DNA of 8,786 nt from an uncultured Pseudomonadota bacterium (GCA_902495305.1 CABUWG010000064.1:1-8786); one strand, 5' to 3'. Counted from the first letter of the stretch, positions 1-6,280 are shown. Translations and numbers: made by a program. Notes: generated by a model not told the origin, from the letters alone.

Positions 1-35
1 AGGATCCAGTCAGATAAATCAGCTATATTATTAAA

Positions 36-63
36 CTGGATTCTTCGTTGCACTCAGAATGAC
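36..63 (-). repeat. Dispersed-repeat-like intergenic sequence
   Basis: Read on the minus strand, this begins GTCATTCTGAG (63-53) and ends GAAGAATCCAG (46-36). From memory, this pattern recurs in intergenic DNA of many unrelated bacteria, where spurious translations of it give SERSEES-like peptides. The plus-strand ACTGGAT at 35-41 is also the inverse complement of ATCCAGT at 4-10, a 7-bp stem with a long loop. Only one copy is in the window, so its repeated nature here is inference from recall. Confidence 0.4.
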
Positions 64-205
64 ATTATAGTCACTATATCACAAAGAAACGCAAGAGTCA
101 AGTACTCATGAAAAGTGGAGTGGGGATTTTGGCTAGGGAAACAGGAAAAAGCGGGAAAAATTTGGCTAAAAAGGGGTAAGGGGAGAGAAAGGTGGACGGT
201 ACAAG

Positions 206-371
206 AGGTAAGATAAGCTGAGGGAAGAAAGAGGGTGAGAGTGGGGTGAGGCAGGTGAGATAAGTGGGGTGAGGGAGGAACGGGGGAGATGAGTAAAAAG
301 AGAGGAGTGAGAGGGAAGAAAGAGGATGAGAGTGGGGGTGAAGCAGGTGAGATAAGTGGAGCAAGGGAGGT
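206..371 (+). repeat. Imperfect purine-rich direct repeats
   Basis: A block starting GAGGGAAGAAAGAGG occurs at 220 and again at 311. It continues for about 60 bases with few mismatches and one single-base indel, so the period is about 91-92 bases. The sub-motif AGGTGAGATAAG occurs at 253-264 and 345-356, with a one-mismatch relative (AGGTAAGATAAG) at 206-217. By hand count, 181-420 has 9 C and 26 T among 240 bases, about 85% purine. G-runs at 243-246, 266-269, 273-275 and 282-286 could contribute to a G-quadruplex or triplex, but one loop would be about 19 bases. No coding function is apparent. Confidence 0.7.
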
Positions 372-492
372 GCGGGAGGAAAAGGGAGAGAGCAAGGAGG
401 GGAATAAAGTGAGGGATGTGGTATATAGGAAAATGGTATAGGAGTGGGAAAAAAGCGGGGTACGAAAAATAATTCTGATTTTTTATTTTTAT

Positions 493-527
493 GCGAATCG
501 CGGGATGGATTCGCTTTGCGCGAAATC
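493..527 (+). other. Overlapping inverted repeats upstream of atpH
   Basis: GCGAATC (493-499) is the inverse complement of GATTCGC (508-514), with an 8-base loop. The right arm can instead pair downstream: TTCGC (510-514) with GCGAA (520-524), and with one bulge GATTCGC with GCGAAATC (520-527). The two hairpins share an arm and are mutually exclusive. No T-run follows, so this is not an intrinsic terminator. A role as operator or leader element is speculation. Confidence 0.4.
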
Positions 528-629
528 GGGAAATTAAAGCTTGGAATTTGGCCTTTGCATTAATAAATTAGAAATAAATTGATGTTTATTATATCTTCCA
601 GATTGGATTGATTTGGCGAGTATTAAAAA

Positions 630-1184
630 TTGAAAAAACGTTCAAAATCTAAGATTGCTTCGATTTATGCCATAGCCTTGTATGAGGCTGCGGTTGAAAA
701 AAAGGCGTTGGTTAAAATTCAAAAAGATGTGGCGTTGCTTTTGGCTGAAACCAAGGCTTTGCCTGATTTTGTGAAGTTTTTTGCGAATCCGATTATTGAA
801 ATTCAGGATAAAAAAGATACTCTTAAACAGATTGCCGGTAAATTAAAACTAAATCCCGAAACGCTCAGTTGTCTTGATATTCTGGCGGAAAACGGCCGTT
901 TTTCAGAATTTGAGCTTATCTTGGAAGAGTTTGTGCATTATGCCAATAAACAGGCCGGTATTGCCGAAGTTCAGGTTAAGGCTGTCAAAGAACTGGATCC
1001 GGTTCAGAGCAAAAAGCTGGAAAGCGCTTTGGAAAAAATGCTCAATCAAAAAGTTTTAGTCAATTATGAGGTTTGCCCCGAAATTTTGGGCGGGCTTCAA
1101 ATTAAATTCGGTTCAAACATGATAGATGACACTATTTTGGCAAAACTGAATCGTCTTGAACAAATAATGAAAGGTGGACAATAA
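630..1184 (+). CDS. atpH: F1 ATP synthase delta subunit (OSCP homologue)
   Basis: This is the peripheral-stalk connector that sits on top of F1 and joins the alpha/beta crown to the b subunits of F0. The 184 residues match the family's usual length of about 180. Family features are present in order: an N-terminal helical domain with YAIALYEAA near residues 13-21, an FFANP segment near 50, LAENGRF near 84-91, and the C-terminal signature LGGLQIKFGSNMIDDTI followed by a closing leucine-rich helix. The start is TTG at 630. An in-frame TAA lies just upstream at 624-626, and the first internal Met is past residue 130, so no ATG start is possible. A weak GGCGAG at 615-620 may be its ribosome site. 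It is the first gene of the operon, and its stop overlaps the atpA start by one base (TAATG). Identification is secure from sequence pattern and context. Confidence 0.95.
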   Translation: MKKRSKSKIASIYAIALYEAAVEKKALVKIQKDVALLLAETKALPDFVKFFANPIIEIQDKKDTLKQIAGKLKLNPETLSCLDILAENGRFSEFELILEEFVHYANKQAGIAEVQVKAVKELDPVQSKKLESALEKMLNQKVLVNYEVCPEILGGLQIKFGSNMIDDTILAKLNRLEQIMKGGQ

Positions 1185-2734
1185 TGTCTGTAAACGTTAG
1201 CGAGATATCTTCCATTATCAAAGAAAAAATCGAAGGTTCCGACATTATGGCCGATGTGGCCGAGGTCGGGCAGGTTTTGTCTGTCGGTGATGGTATTGCA
1301 CGTGTTTATGGTTTGGAAAAAGTTCAGGCCGGAGAGCTGGTGGAATTTGCCGGCGGGATTAAAGGCATGGCTCTGAATCTGGAAGAAGACAATGTCGGCG
1401 TGGTTATTTTCGGATCCGACCAGTCTATTCGGGAAGGTGACATGGTCAAACGCACAGACAGCATTGTCAGTGTGCCGGTGGGCAAACATCTGTTGGGCAG
1501 AGTGGTCGACGCTTTGGGAAATCCGATTGACGGCAAAGGTGACATTAAAGCCACTGAATACAGCATGTCCGAAGTAAAAGCTCCCGGTATTATTGCTCGT
1601 CGCAGCGTGCATGAGCCGATGCAGACCGGTTTGAAGATTATTGACAGCCTTATCCCGATCGGGCGCGGCCAGCGTGAGCTGATTATCGGTGACCGCCAGA
1701 CCGGAAAAACTTCTATCATTATTGATACGATTTTGAATCAGAAAGCCGTTAACGATAAGGCGAAATCAGAAAAAGAAAAGCTTTATTGCATTTATGTTGC
1801 CGTCGGGCAGAAACGTTCAACCGTTGCACAAGTGGTCAAAACCTTAAAAGACCACGGGGCACTGGATTATACGATTGTGGTTGCCGCTACAGCGTCTGAT
1901 TCTGCTCCTATGCAGTTTTTGGCACCGTATTCCGGTTGTGCGATGGGTGAGTTTTTCCGTGATAACGGAATGCATGCCGTTATTTTTTATGATGACTTGT
2001 CCAAGCAGGCGACGGCTTACCGCCAGATGTCTTTGCTGCTTCGCCGTCCGCCAGGGCGTGAGGCTTATCCGGGCGATGTTTTCTATCTGCATTCCCGTTT
2101 GTTGGAGCGTGCAGCCAAGATGAGTGATGAAGAAGGTGCCGGTTCTCTGACTGCTTTACCGGTAATTGAGACACAGGCCGGTGATGTGTCGGCTTATATT
2201 CCGACTAACGTGATTTCAATTACCGACGGTCAAATCTTTTTGGAAACCAACTTGTTTTTCCAAGGTGTGCGTCCGGCTGTGAATGTCGGCATTTCAGTAA
2301 GCCGTGTGGGATCAGCTGCACAGATTAAGGCTATGAAACAGGTTGCGGGATCGATTAAGCTGGAATTGGCACAGTATCGTGAAATGGCGGCTTTTGCCCA
2401 GTTTGCATCGGATTTGGATGCTTCGACGCAAAATCTGCTGGCGCGCGGCGCCCGCTTGACCGAACTTTTGAAGCAGCCGGTTAATCATCCGATGCCGGTT
2501 GAAGAAGAAGTCGTGGCTATTTTTGCCGGTGTGCGCGGCTATTTGGATAAAATCGCCATCAAAGAAGTGCAGGATTTTGAGAAAAAAGCCATTACATCTT
2601 TGAAGGCCAATCAGCCTAAGCTTTTGGAAAGTATCCGCAAAGACAAGGTGATTTCGGAAGATACCGAAAATGCGCTCAAGGAATTTTATGACGCTTTTCT
2701 GGCGGAATACCTTGGTGAGGAAAAAGCAGCGTAG
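1184..2734 (+). CDS. atpA: F1 ATP synthase alpha subunit
   Basis: This is the non-catalytic nucleotide-binding subunit of the F1 hexamer, at 516 residues a typical length. Visible landmarks are the N-terminal beta-barrel domain (about 25-95), the Walker A motif GDRQTGKT at 169-176, the Walker B region HAVIFYDD at 264-271, the LPVIETQAGDVSAYIPTNV segment at about 325-343, and SVSRVGSAAQ at 371-380. In that last motif Arg374 is the arginine finger that reaches into the neighbouring beta catalytic site. The C-terminal helical domain follows. The ATG at 1184 overlaps the atpH stop codon, and AAAGGTGGA at 1170-1178 is a good ribosome site, so translation is probably coupled to atpH. Nothing is missing or truncated. 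Confidence 0.98.
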   Translation: MSVNVSEISSIIKEKIEGSDIMADVAEVGQVLSVGDGIARVYGLEKVQAGELVEFAGGIKGMALNLEEDNVGVVIFGSDQSIREGDMVKRTDSIVSVPVGKHLLGRVVDALGNPIDGKGDIKATEYSMSEVKAPGIIARRSVHEPMQTGLKIIDSLIPIGRGQRELIIGDRQTGKTSIIIDTILNQKAVNDKAKSEKEKLYCIYVAVGQKRSTVAQVVKTLKDHGALDYTIVVAATASDSAPMQFLAPYSGCAMGEFFRDNGMHAVIFYDDLSKQATAYRQMSLLLRRPPGREAYPGDVFYLHSRLLERAAKMSDEEGAGSLTALPVIETQAGDVSAYIPTNVISITDGQIFLETNLFFQGVRPAVNVGISVSRVGSAAQIKAMKQVAGSIKLELAQYREMAAFAQFASDLDASTQNLLARGARLTELLKQPVNHPMPVEEEVVAIFAGVRGYLDKIAIKEVQDFEKKAITSLKANQPKLLESIRKDKVISEDTENALKEFYDAFLAEYLGEEKAA

Positions 2735-2745
2735 AGGAATAAATT

Positions 2746-3666
2746 ATGGCAGGCCTGAAAGAGTTACGCACTCGTATTGAATCCATAAAATCGACGCAGA
2801 AGATTACGTCGGCGATGAAGCTGGTTGCAGCTTCACGCCTGCGTCGGGCACAGGGTTTGATTGACAAGTCGTCTTTCTACAACAACAATCTGGTGTCTTC
2901 CGCCAACCGGGTTTATTACGAACTCCGGCAGGAGGAGGCGGCCAAGGGCGTTAGTTATATTTATCCCAAGCTTTTGCGCGGAACCGGAAAAAACAAAACC
3001 TGTCTGCTGATTGTGTTTACTTCTGACCGCGGTTTGTGCGGCGGATACAACAGTAATGTTGCCAAGGCGGCAGCCAAGCGGATTGAGGAACTTACTGCCG
3101 AAGGGACGGAAGTAAAAATATTGTGTGTCGGAAAAAAAGGTCGAGATATTCTAAAACGTAAATATGCCGCTTTGATTGTTAAGACTTTGGAAGGGCTTGG
3201 TAAAAAAGGTGCCAAATATTATGAGGCAACGGATATTGCCCAGTTGATTCTCGAAGCTTATGACAAAGGGGAAATTGACCGTTGCGAAGTGGTTGTCAGC
3301 CATTTTGTTTCCGCCATTACCCGACAAGTGAAGGTTGGTCCGATTTTGCCGGTGATGATTGAGGAGTTTGAATATAACAAACTTAATCTGCCGACCAACG
3401 TTGTCAATGGTGCATTTTATGATTATGAGCCTGACAAAATGGAACTGCTGGCAGGGCTTTTGCCGCTGATTTTTAAAGCCAGTCTGTTTCAGGCAATTGT
3501 GCATTCTCAGGCTTCGGAGCATGGCGCCCGCATGACCTCAATGGATAATGCGACCCGCAATGCCAAGGATATGATTTCGCGTCTGACCCTGAAATATAAC
3601 AGAATTCGTCAAACCGCAATTACAACGGAATTGACTGAGATTATTTCCGGTGCAGAAGCAATATAA
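2746..3666 (+). CDS. atpG: F1 ATP synthase gamma subunit
   Basis: This is the rotating central shaft of F1, which couples proton flow in F0 to conformational change in the beta subunits. At 306 residues it is slightly longer than the usual 285-295. The N-terminal helix carries the family pattern ELRTRIESIKSTQKIT and then SAMKLVAASRLRRAQ. TSDRGLCGGYNSNV lies at about 92-105. The C-terminal helix contains SEHGARMTSMDNATRNA (257-273) and ends TTELTEIISGAEAI. Both terminal helices, which form the coiled-coil axle, are intact. Start is ATG 2746, 11 bases after the atpA stop, with GAGG at 2734-2737 as ribosome site. A 213-base gap holding a palindromic element follows before atpD. Confidence 0.97.
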   Translation: MAGLKELRTRIESIKSTQKITSAMKLVAASRLRRAQGLIDKSSFYNNNLVSSANRVYYELRQEEAAKGVSYIYPKLLRGTGKNKTCLLIVFTSDRGLCGGYNSNVAKAAAKRIEELTAEGTEVKILCVGKKGRDILKRKYAALIVKTLEGLGKKGAKYYEATDIAQLILEAYDKGEIDRCEVVVSHFVSAITRQVKVGPILPVMIEEFEYNKLNLPTNVVNGAFYDYEPDKMELLAGLLPLIFKASLFQAIVHSQASEHGARMTSMDNATRNAKDMISRLTLKYNRIRQTAITTELTEIISGAEAI

Positions 3667-3685
3667 TTTTGTTTTATAGGGCATC

Positions 3686-3766
3686 TAAAGCAATTTTGTT
3701 CGGCCTCAAAAAATTCATGTACTTCTGTGTACACTAGAATTTTTTTCGCCTCCAAGAATTACTTTA
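3686..3766 (+). repeat. Intergenic palindromic element, copy A
   Basis: This is an imperfect 81-base palindrome centred near 3726. Nested paired arms are TAAAG (3686-3690) with CTTTA (3762-3766), AAAAAATT (3708-3715) with AATTTTTT (3738-3745), and TGTAC (3718-3722) with GTACA (3729-3733), around the loop TTCTGT. Copy C in the next gap has the same size, arms and centre, differing at a few core positions. The stem would form in both DNA and mRNA. It ends in a T-rich arm, but that T-run pairs with the A-run, so it is at best a weak terminator. It resembles MITE- or REP-like intergenic repeats in form. No transposase is visible. Confidence 0.75.
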
Positions 3767-3799
3767 TCTGCTCCTCTAAAACGAAAATTATCGGTCCGC

Positions 3800-3831
3800 T
3801 TTTATAGAGTATCTAAAGCGGTTTTACGGGG
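3800..3831 (+). repeat. Partial second copy of element A left end
   Basis: TTTTATAG, then ATCTAAAGC, occurs at 3672-3691 and again at 3800-3819 with the same internal spacing. Similarity continues loosely to 3703 and 3831. The direct repeat is offset by 128 bases and includes the left arm of palindrome A plus the sequence just before it. It looks like a truncated element copy or a duplicated boundary of the insertion. Confidence 0.55.
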
Positions 3832-3850
3832 TTTAAAATACAATTATTAT
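3823..3850 (+). promoter_or_regulatory. Possible weak promoter before atpD
   Basis: TTTACG (3823-3828) resembles a -35 box at 4 of 6 positions. After a 16-base spacer, TATTAT (3845-3850) matches a -10 box at 5 of 6. It would start transcripts just before the atpD ribosome site and could raise beta expression independently of the upstream promoter. AT-rich DNA produces such matches by chance, so this is only a candidate. Confidence 0.25.
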
Positions 3851-3868
3851 AAAAAACAAACGGTTTAT

Positions 3869-3873
3869 AGGAG
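3869..3873 (+). promoter_or_regulatory. atpD ribosome binding site (decides the start)
   Basis: AGGAG here directly abuts the ATG at 3874, leaving no spacer, but lies 6 bases before the in-frame ATG at 3880. Normal spacing favours 3880 as the real start. Confidence 0.7.
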
Positions 3874-3879
3874 ATGAAA

Positions 3880-5559
3880 ATGGTTGAAAAAACAACAGCA
3901 GCAAAAAAGCCGGCAGCCAAGAAAACGGCTGCTAAAAAGACGTCTGCGGTTAAAACGGCGGCAGCAAAATCTGCAGTAAAGAAATCACCGGCCAAAACGG
4001 CGCAGAAGATTGTCAACAAGCTTGACAAGGAATATGCTTCGGCAGATGTTGCTCAGGAAAAAAAGGCCATTAAACAGATTGAAGAAAATGCCAAAAAAGA
4101 CGTTAAAAAGATTAAGAAACTGGCTAAAAAAGAGCGTAAGGTTCACAGTATCGGACATATTTCACAAGTTACCGGCGCGGTTGTCGACGTGCGTTTTGAC
4201 AAGCTTGAAGATATGCCGAATATCTTAACGGCTCTGGAATGTGACAACCATGGAAAACCGTTGGTTTTAGAAGTTGCGCAGCACTTGGGTGAAAACGTTG
4301 TGCGGACGATTGCGATGGATACCACGGACGGTTTGGTTCGCGGTTTGGAAGTTGTCAATACCGGCGAGCCGATTGAGGTTCCGGTCGGGCCGGGAATGCT
4401 CGGACGCATTATCAATGTTGTCGGCGAGCCCGTTGACGGCCGCGGTGATGTTCAGGCCAGCGACTATTATCCGATTCACCGTCCGGCACCGTCTTTTGTA
4501 GATCAGGCAACAGAAACCAAAGTCCTGACAACCGGCATTAAAGTTATTGACCTGCTTGAGCCTTATGTTAAAGGCGGAAAAATCGGTTTGTTCGGCGGAG
4601 CCGGTGTTGGTAAAACCGTTTTGATTATGGAACTGATTAATAATATTGCCAAAGGGCACGGCGGTTATTCCGTTTTTGCCGGTGTGGGAGAAAGAACCCG
4701 CGAAGGTAACGACCTTTATCATGAAATGATTGAATCCGGCGTTATTGACCTGAAAGGCGACAAGTCAAAAACCGTGCTTGTTTACGGCCAGATGAACGAA
4801 CCTCCCGGAGCCCGTGCCCGTGTGGCTTTGTCCGGTTTGACACAGGCGGAGTATTTCCGTGATGAAGAACATCAGGACGTTTTGTTCTTTGTTGACAATA
4901 TCTTCCGTTTTACGCAGGCCGGTTCAGAGGTTTCCGCCTTGCTCGGACGTATTCCTTCCGCCGTTGGGTATCAGCCGACTTTGGGAACGGACATGGGTGC
5001 CATGCAGGAGCGTATTACCTCTACCAAGAACGGTTCCATTACCTCCGTGCAGGCGGTATATGTTCCGGCCGATGACCTGACTGACCCGGCGCCGGCAACA
5101 ACCTTTGCTCACTTGGATGCAACAACGGTATTGTCCCGTTCAATTGCCGAGCTGGGTATTTTTCCGGCGGTGGATCCGCTTGATTCCACTTCGCGAATTT
5201 TATCGTCCGAAGTTTTGGGTGAGGAGCATTATACTGTTGCCCGTCAGGTGCAGGAGATTTTGCAGAAGTATAAATCTTTGCAGGATATTATTGCCATTTT
5301 GGGTATGGATGAATTGTCCGAGGAAGACAAGCTCACGGTTGCCCGGGCAAGAAAAGTCCAGCGTTTTCTGTCTCAGCCGTTTCATGTTGCCGAAGTCTTT
5401 ACCGGTACGCCTGGTGTTTTTGTTAAGCTGGAAGACACGATTAAAGGCTTTAAAGGCATTATTGAGGGACAATATGACAATATCCCCGAGCAGGCTTTCT
5501 ACATGGTAGGGACTATAGAGGATGCGTTGGAAAAGGCTAAGAAGCTTGAAGCCGCTTAA
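3880..5559 (+). CDS. atpD: F1 ATP synthase beta subunit with long Lys/Ala-rich N-terminal extension
   Basis: This is the catalytic subunit of F1. Starting at ATG 3880 (see the ribosome site), it has 559 residues against the family's usual 465-480. The excess is an N-terminal extension of about 87 residues. An Ala/Lys/Thr tract of AAKK-type repeats (about 6-43) leads into a charged, probably helical Lys/Glu segment (about 44-87). The normal core then begins at HSIGHISQVTGAVVDV. Core landmarks are intact: P-loop GGAGVGKT at 239-246, GERTREGND with catalytic Glu271, Walker B FFVDN ending near 340, and DELSEED at 477-483. Ala/Lys/Pro-rich beta extensions are known in Rhizobiales, which supports an alphaproteobacterial origin. 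The extension's role is unknown, and its high positive charge suggests contact with nucleic acid, lipid or other subunits. The gene is flanked on both sides by palindromic intergenic elements. Confidence 0.97.
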   Translation: MVEKTTAAKKPAAKKTAAKKTSAVKTAAAKSAVKKSPAKTAQKIVNKLDKEYASADVAQEKKAIKQIEENAKKDVKKIKKLAKKERKVHSIGHISQVTGAVVDVRFDKLEDMPNILTALECDNHGKPLVLEVAQHLGENVVRTIAMDTTDGLVRGLEVVNTGEPIEVPVGPGMLGRIINVVGEPVDGRGDVQASDYYPIHRPAPSFVDQATETKVLTTGIKVIDLLEPYVKGGKIGLFGGAGVGKTVLIMELINNIAKGHGGYSVFAGVGERTREGNDLYHEMIESGVIDLKGDKSKTVLVYGQMNEPPGARARVALSGLTQAEYFRDEEHQDVLFFVDNIFRFTQAGSEVSALLGRIPSAVGYQPTLGTDMGAMQERITSTKNGSITSVQAVYVPADDLTDPAPATTFAHLDATTVLSRSIAELGIFPAVDPLDSTSRILSSEVLGEEHYTVARQVQEILQKYKSLQDIIAILGMDELSEEDKLTVARARKVQRFLSQPFHVAEVFTGTPGVFVKLEDTIKGFKGIIEGQYDNIPEQAFYMVGTIEDALEKAKKLEAA

Positions 5560-5573
5560 TGGATAACTAATAC

Positions 5574-5643
5574 AGAAATTGCGGCTCGACTGCTAAGTCA
5601 TGTACTAAATTTGTACACTCCTGTCGCAGTCGTCCTTATTTCT
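5574..5643 (+). repeat. Intergenic palindromic element, copy B (diverged)
   Basis: This is a 70-base imperfect palindrome. Pairing arms are AGAAAT (5574-5579) with ATTTCT (5638-5643), CGACTGC (5587-5593) with GCAGTCG (5626-5632), and TGTAC (5601-5605) with GTACA (5613-5617), around loop TAAATTT. It shares the TCATGTAC-loop-GTACA core with copies A and C but differs in its outer arms, so it is an older or different subtype. A shared motif ending ATCGG follows all three copies. Confidence 0.65.
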
Positions 5644-5662
5644 TATTATTTATCTCATTTAT

Positions 5663-5679
5663 CGGCTTCAATGAAGCCG
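5663..5679 (+). other. Perfect 7-bp hairpin between elements B and C
   Basis: CGGCTTC (5663-5669) pairs exactly with GAAGCCG (5673-5679) around the loop AAT. No T-run follows, so it is not a classic terminator. Its right arm overlaps the second copy of the atpD-end repeat. In mRNA it could slow exonucleases or mark a processing site, but this is inference. Confidence 0.5.
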
Positions 5680-5713
5680 CTTAACGGATAAATTAAGCCG
5701 CTTAATGGCAGCC

Positions 5714-5794
5714 TAGAGCAATTTTACGCTGTCTCGAAAAATTCATGTACTTCTATGTACATTAAAATTTTTCTCGCAGTTAGAAATTACTCTA
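5714..5794 (+). repeat. Intergenic palindromic element, copy C
   Basis: This is an 81-base imperfect palindrome, the same length as copy A. Arms are TAGAG (5714-5718) with CTCTA (5790-5794), AAAAATT (5737-5743) with AATTTTT (5766-5772), and TGTAC (5746-5750) with GTACA (5757-5761), loop TTCTAT. From the A-run through the T-run it matches copy A at almost every base. The high similarity suggests recent spread or ongoing conversion within the genome. Confidence 0.75.
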
Positions 5795-5889
5795 TTCTCC
5801 TCATTAATCGGCTTAATTGGGCGGCTAAATGGGAGGCTGGAGCAAATGAATAAGGGTAAGGTGTCGGGTTAATTGAAAAGGAAAAGAAT

Positions 5890-6264
5890 ATGAAAAACGA
5901 GATTATTTTCCGTTTGTCGCGGCCGTATAAAATTTCAACCACGGCTGCCGTGTCCAAGGTTGTGTTGCCGGCGGCGAACAGCGATATTACGATTTTGCCG
6001 GATCGGGCGCCGACGCTTATTTTGCTGAAAGGCGGCCTGTTGCAGGTTTTGGACAAGGACAACAAACCGCAGGAACGTTATTTTATCAAAAGCGGGGTTG
6101 CCGACGTGGCGCGGAATCGTTGTGCCGTTTCGGCGGAAAAAGTTGTTCCGTTTGATAAGATTGACGTTGCGCGGGCGGCAGAAAAACGTGATGCGGCCAT
6201 TCATCAGGATGATAAAGATTTTTATCAGATGATTGTTGAAAAACTGACGTTGTTGAACCGTTGA
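5890..6264 (+). CDS. atpC: F1 ATP synthase epsilon subunit
   Basis: Epsilon sits at the foot of gamma and, in many bacteria, inhibits ATP hydrolysis through its C-terminal helices. The 124 residues are slightly shorter than the common 130-140. The N-terminal beta-sandwich is recognisable by VSKVVLPAANSDITILPDRAP (about 22-42), then the LLKGGLLQVL strand and YFIKSGVADV (about 64-73). The usual GHAP motif reads DRAP here. The C-terminal part (about 90-124) is one charged helical region, apparently reduced relative to E. coli. Start ATG 5890 has AGG at 5879-5881 as ribosome site. It is the last gene of the operon and is followed by a strong terminator. Sequence similarity alone is modest, but position and motifs make the call safe. 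Confidence 0.92.
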   Translation: MKNEIIFRLSRPYKISTTAAVSKVVLPAANSDITILPDRAPTLILLKGGLLQVLDKDNKPQERYFIKSGVADVARNRCAVSAEKVVPFDKIDVARAAEKRDAAIHQDDKDFYQMIVEKLTLLNR

Positions 6265-6280
6265 GTTTTCTTTTTGATTA

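Larger units (their letters stand above)
1..629. other. Gene-free region upstream of the atp operon
   Basis: I see no credible gene in this stretch. From left to right it holds a short dispersed-repeat-like sequence (36-63), a purine-rich low-complexity block on the plus strand (about 110-465) with imperfect direct repeats, an AT-rich patch, overlapping inverted repeats at 493-527, and an AT-rich leader before atpH. The promoter of the atp operon should lie here. The AT-rich stretch 560-595 contains TATTAT at 587-592, but I found no well-spaced -35 box, so I do not call a promoter. Minus-strand open frames across the purine block encode only Pro/Ser/Leu-rich low-complexity sequence and are judged spurious. 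Confidence 0.7.
3667..3879 (+). other. atpG-atpD intergenic region
   Basis: The 213 bases between gamma and beta are unusually long for this operon. They contain palindrome A (3686-3766), a second partial copy of its left end (3800-3831), a possible weak promoter, and the atpD ribosome site. I see no small gene here. Confidence 0.7.
5548..5708 (+). repeat. Repeats of the atpD 3' end
   Basis: GAAGCCGCTTAATGGATAA at 5548-5566 spans the last codons and TAA stop of atpD. A copy with one mismatch lies at 5673-5691, 125 bases downstream, and a shorter copy AAGCCGCTTAATGG at 5695-5708. The first two bracket palindrome B, and the third stands directly before palindrome C. They may be target-site duplications or recombination or slippage products. 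Confidence 0.65.
5560..5889 (+). other. atpD-atpC intergenic region
   Basis: These 330 bases separate beta from epsilon, which are normally close together. The region holds palindromes B and C, a perfect short hairpin at 5663-5679, repeats of the atpD stop-codon region, and the atpC ribosome site (AAAAGGAAAAG at about 5876-5886). I find no convincing small gene or promoter. Confidence 0.7.

Noticed and set aside
1..111. Open plus-strand frame at the left edge, possibly the tail of an upstream gene
   Set aside because: It is only about 36 codons and crosses the dispersed-repeat-like sequence. It shows no family motif or gene-like composition that would support it.
243..286. Canonical G-quadruplex
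   Set aside because: Four G-runs exist, but the first loop is about 19 bases, too long for a confident standard G4 call.
54..395. Minus-strand open frames (up to 113 codons) across the purine-rich block
   Set aside because: The translation is Pro/Ser/Leu-rich low complexity produced by the base skew. It has no recognisable domain or convincing ribosome site, and it runs through the repeat units.
3708..3746. Element A as an intrinsic terminator after atpG
   Set aside because: The T-run is part of the stem and pairs with the A-run, and the stem is AT-rich. Essential atpD and atpC follow, so full termination is unlikely; partial attenuation is left open.
3874..3876. ATG at 3874 as the atpD start
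   Set aside because: AGGAG ends directly against it with no spacer. The ATG at 3880 has normal spacing, so it is preferred.
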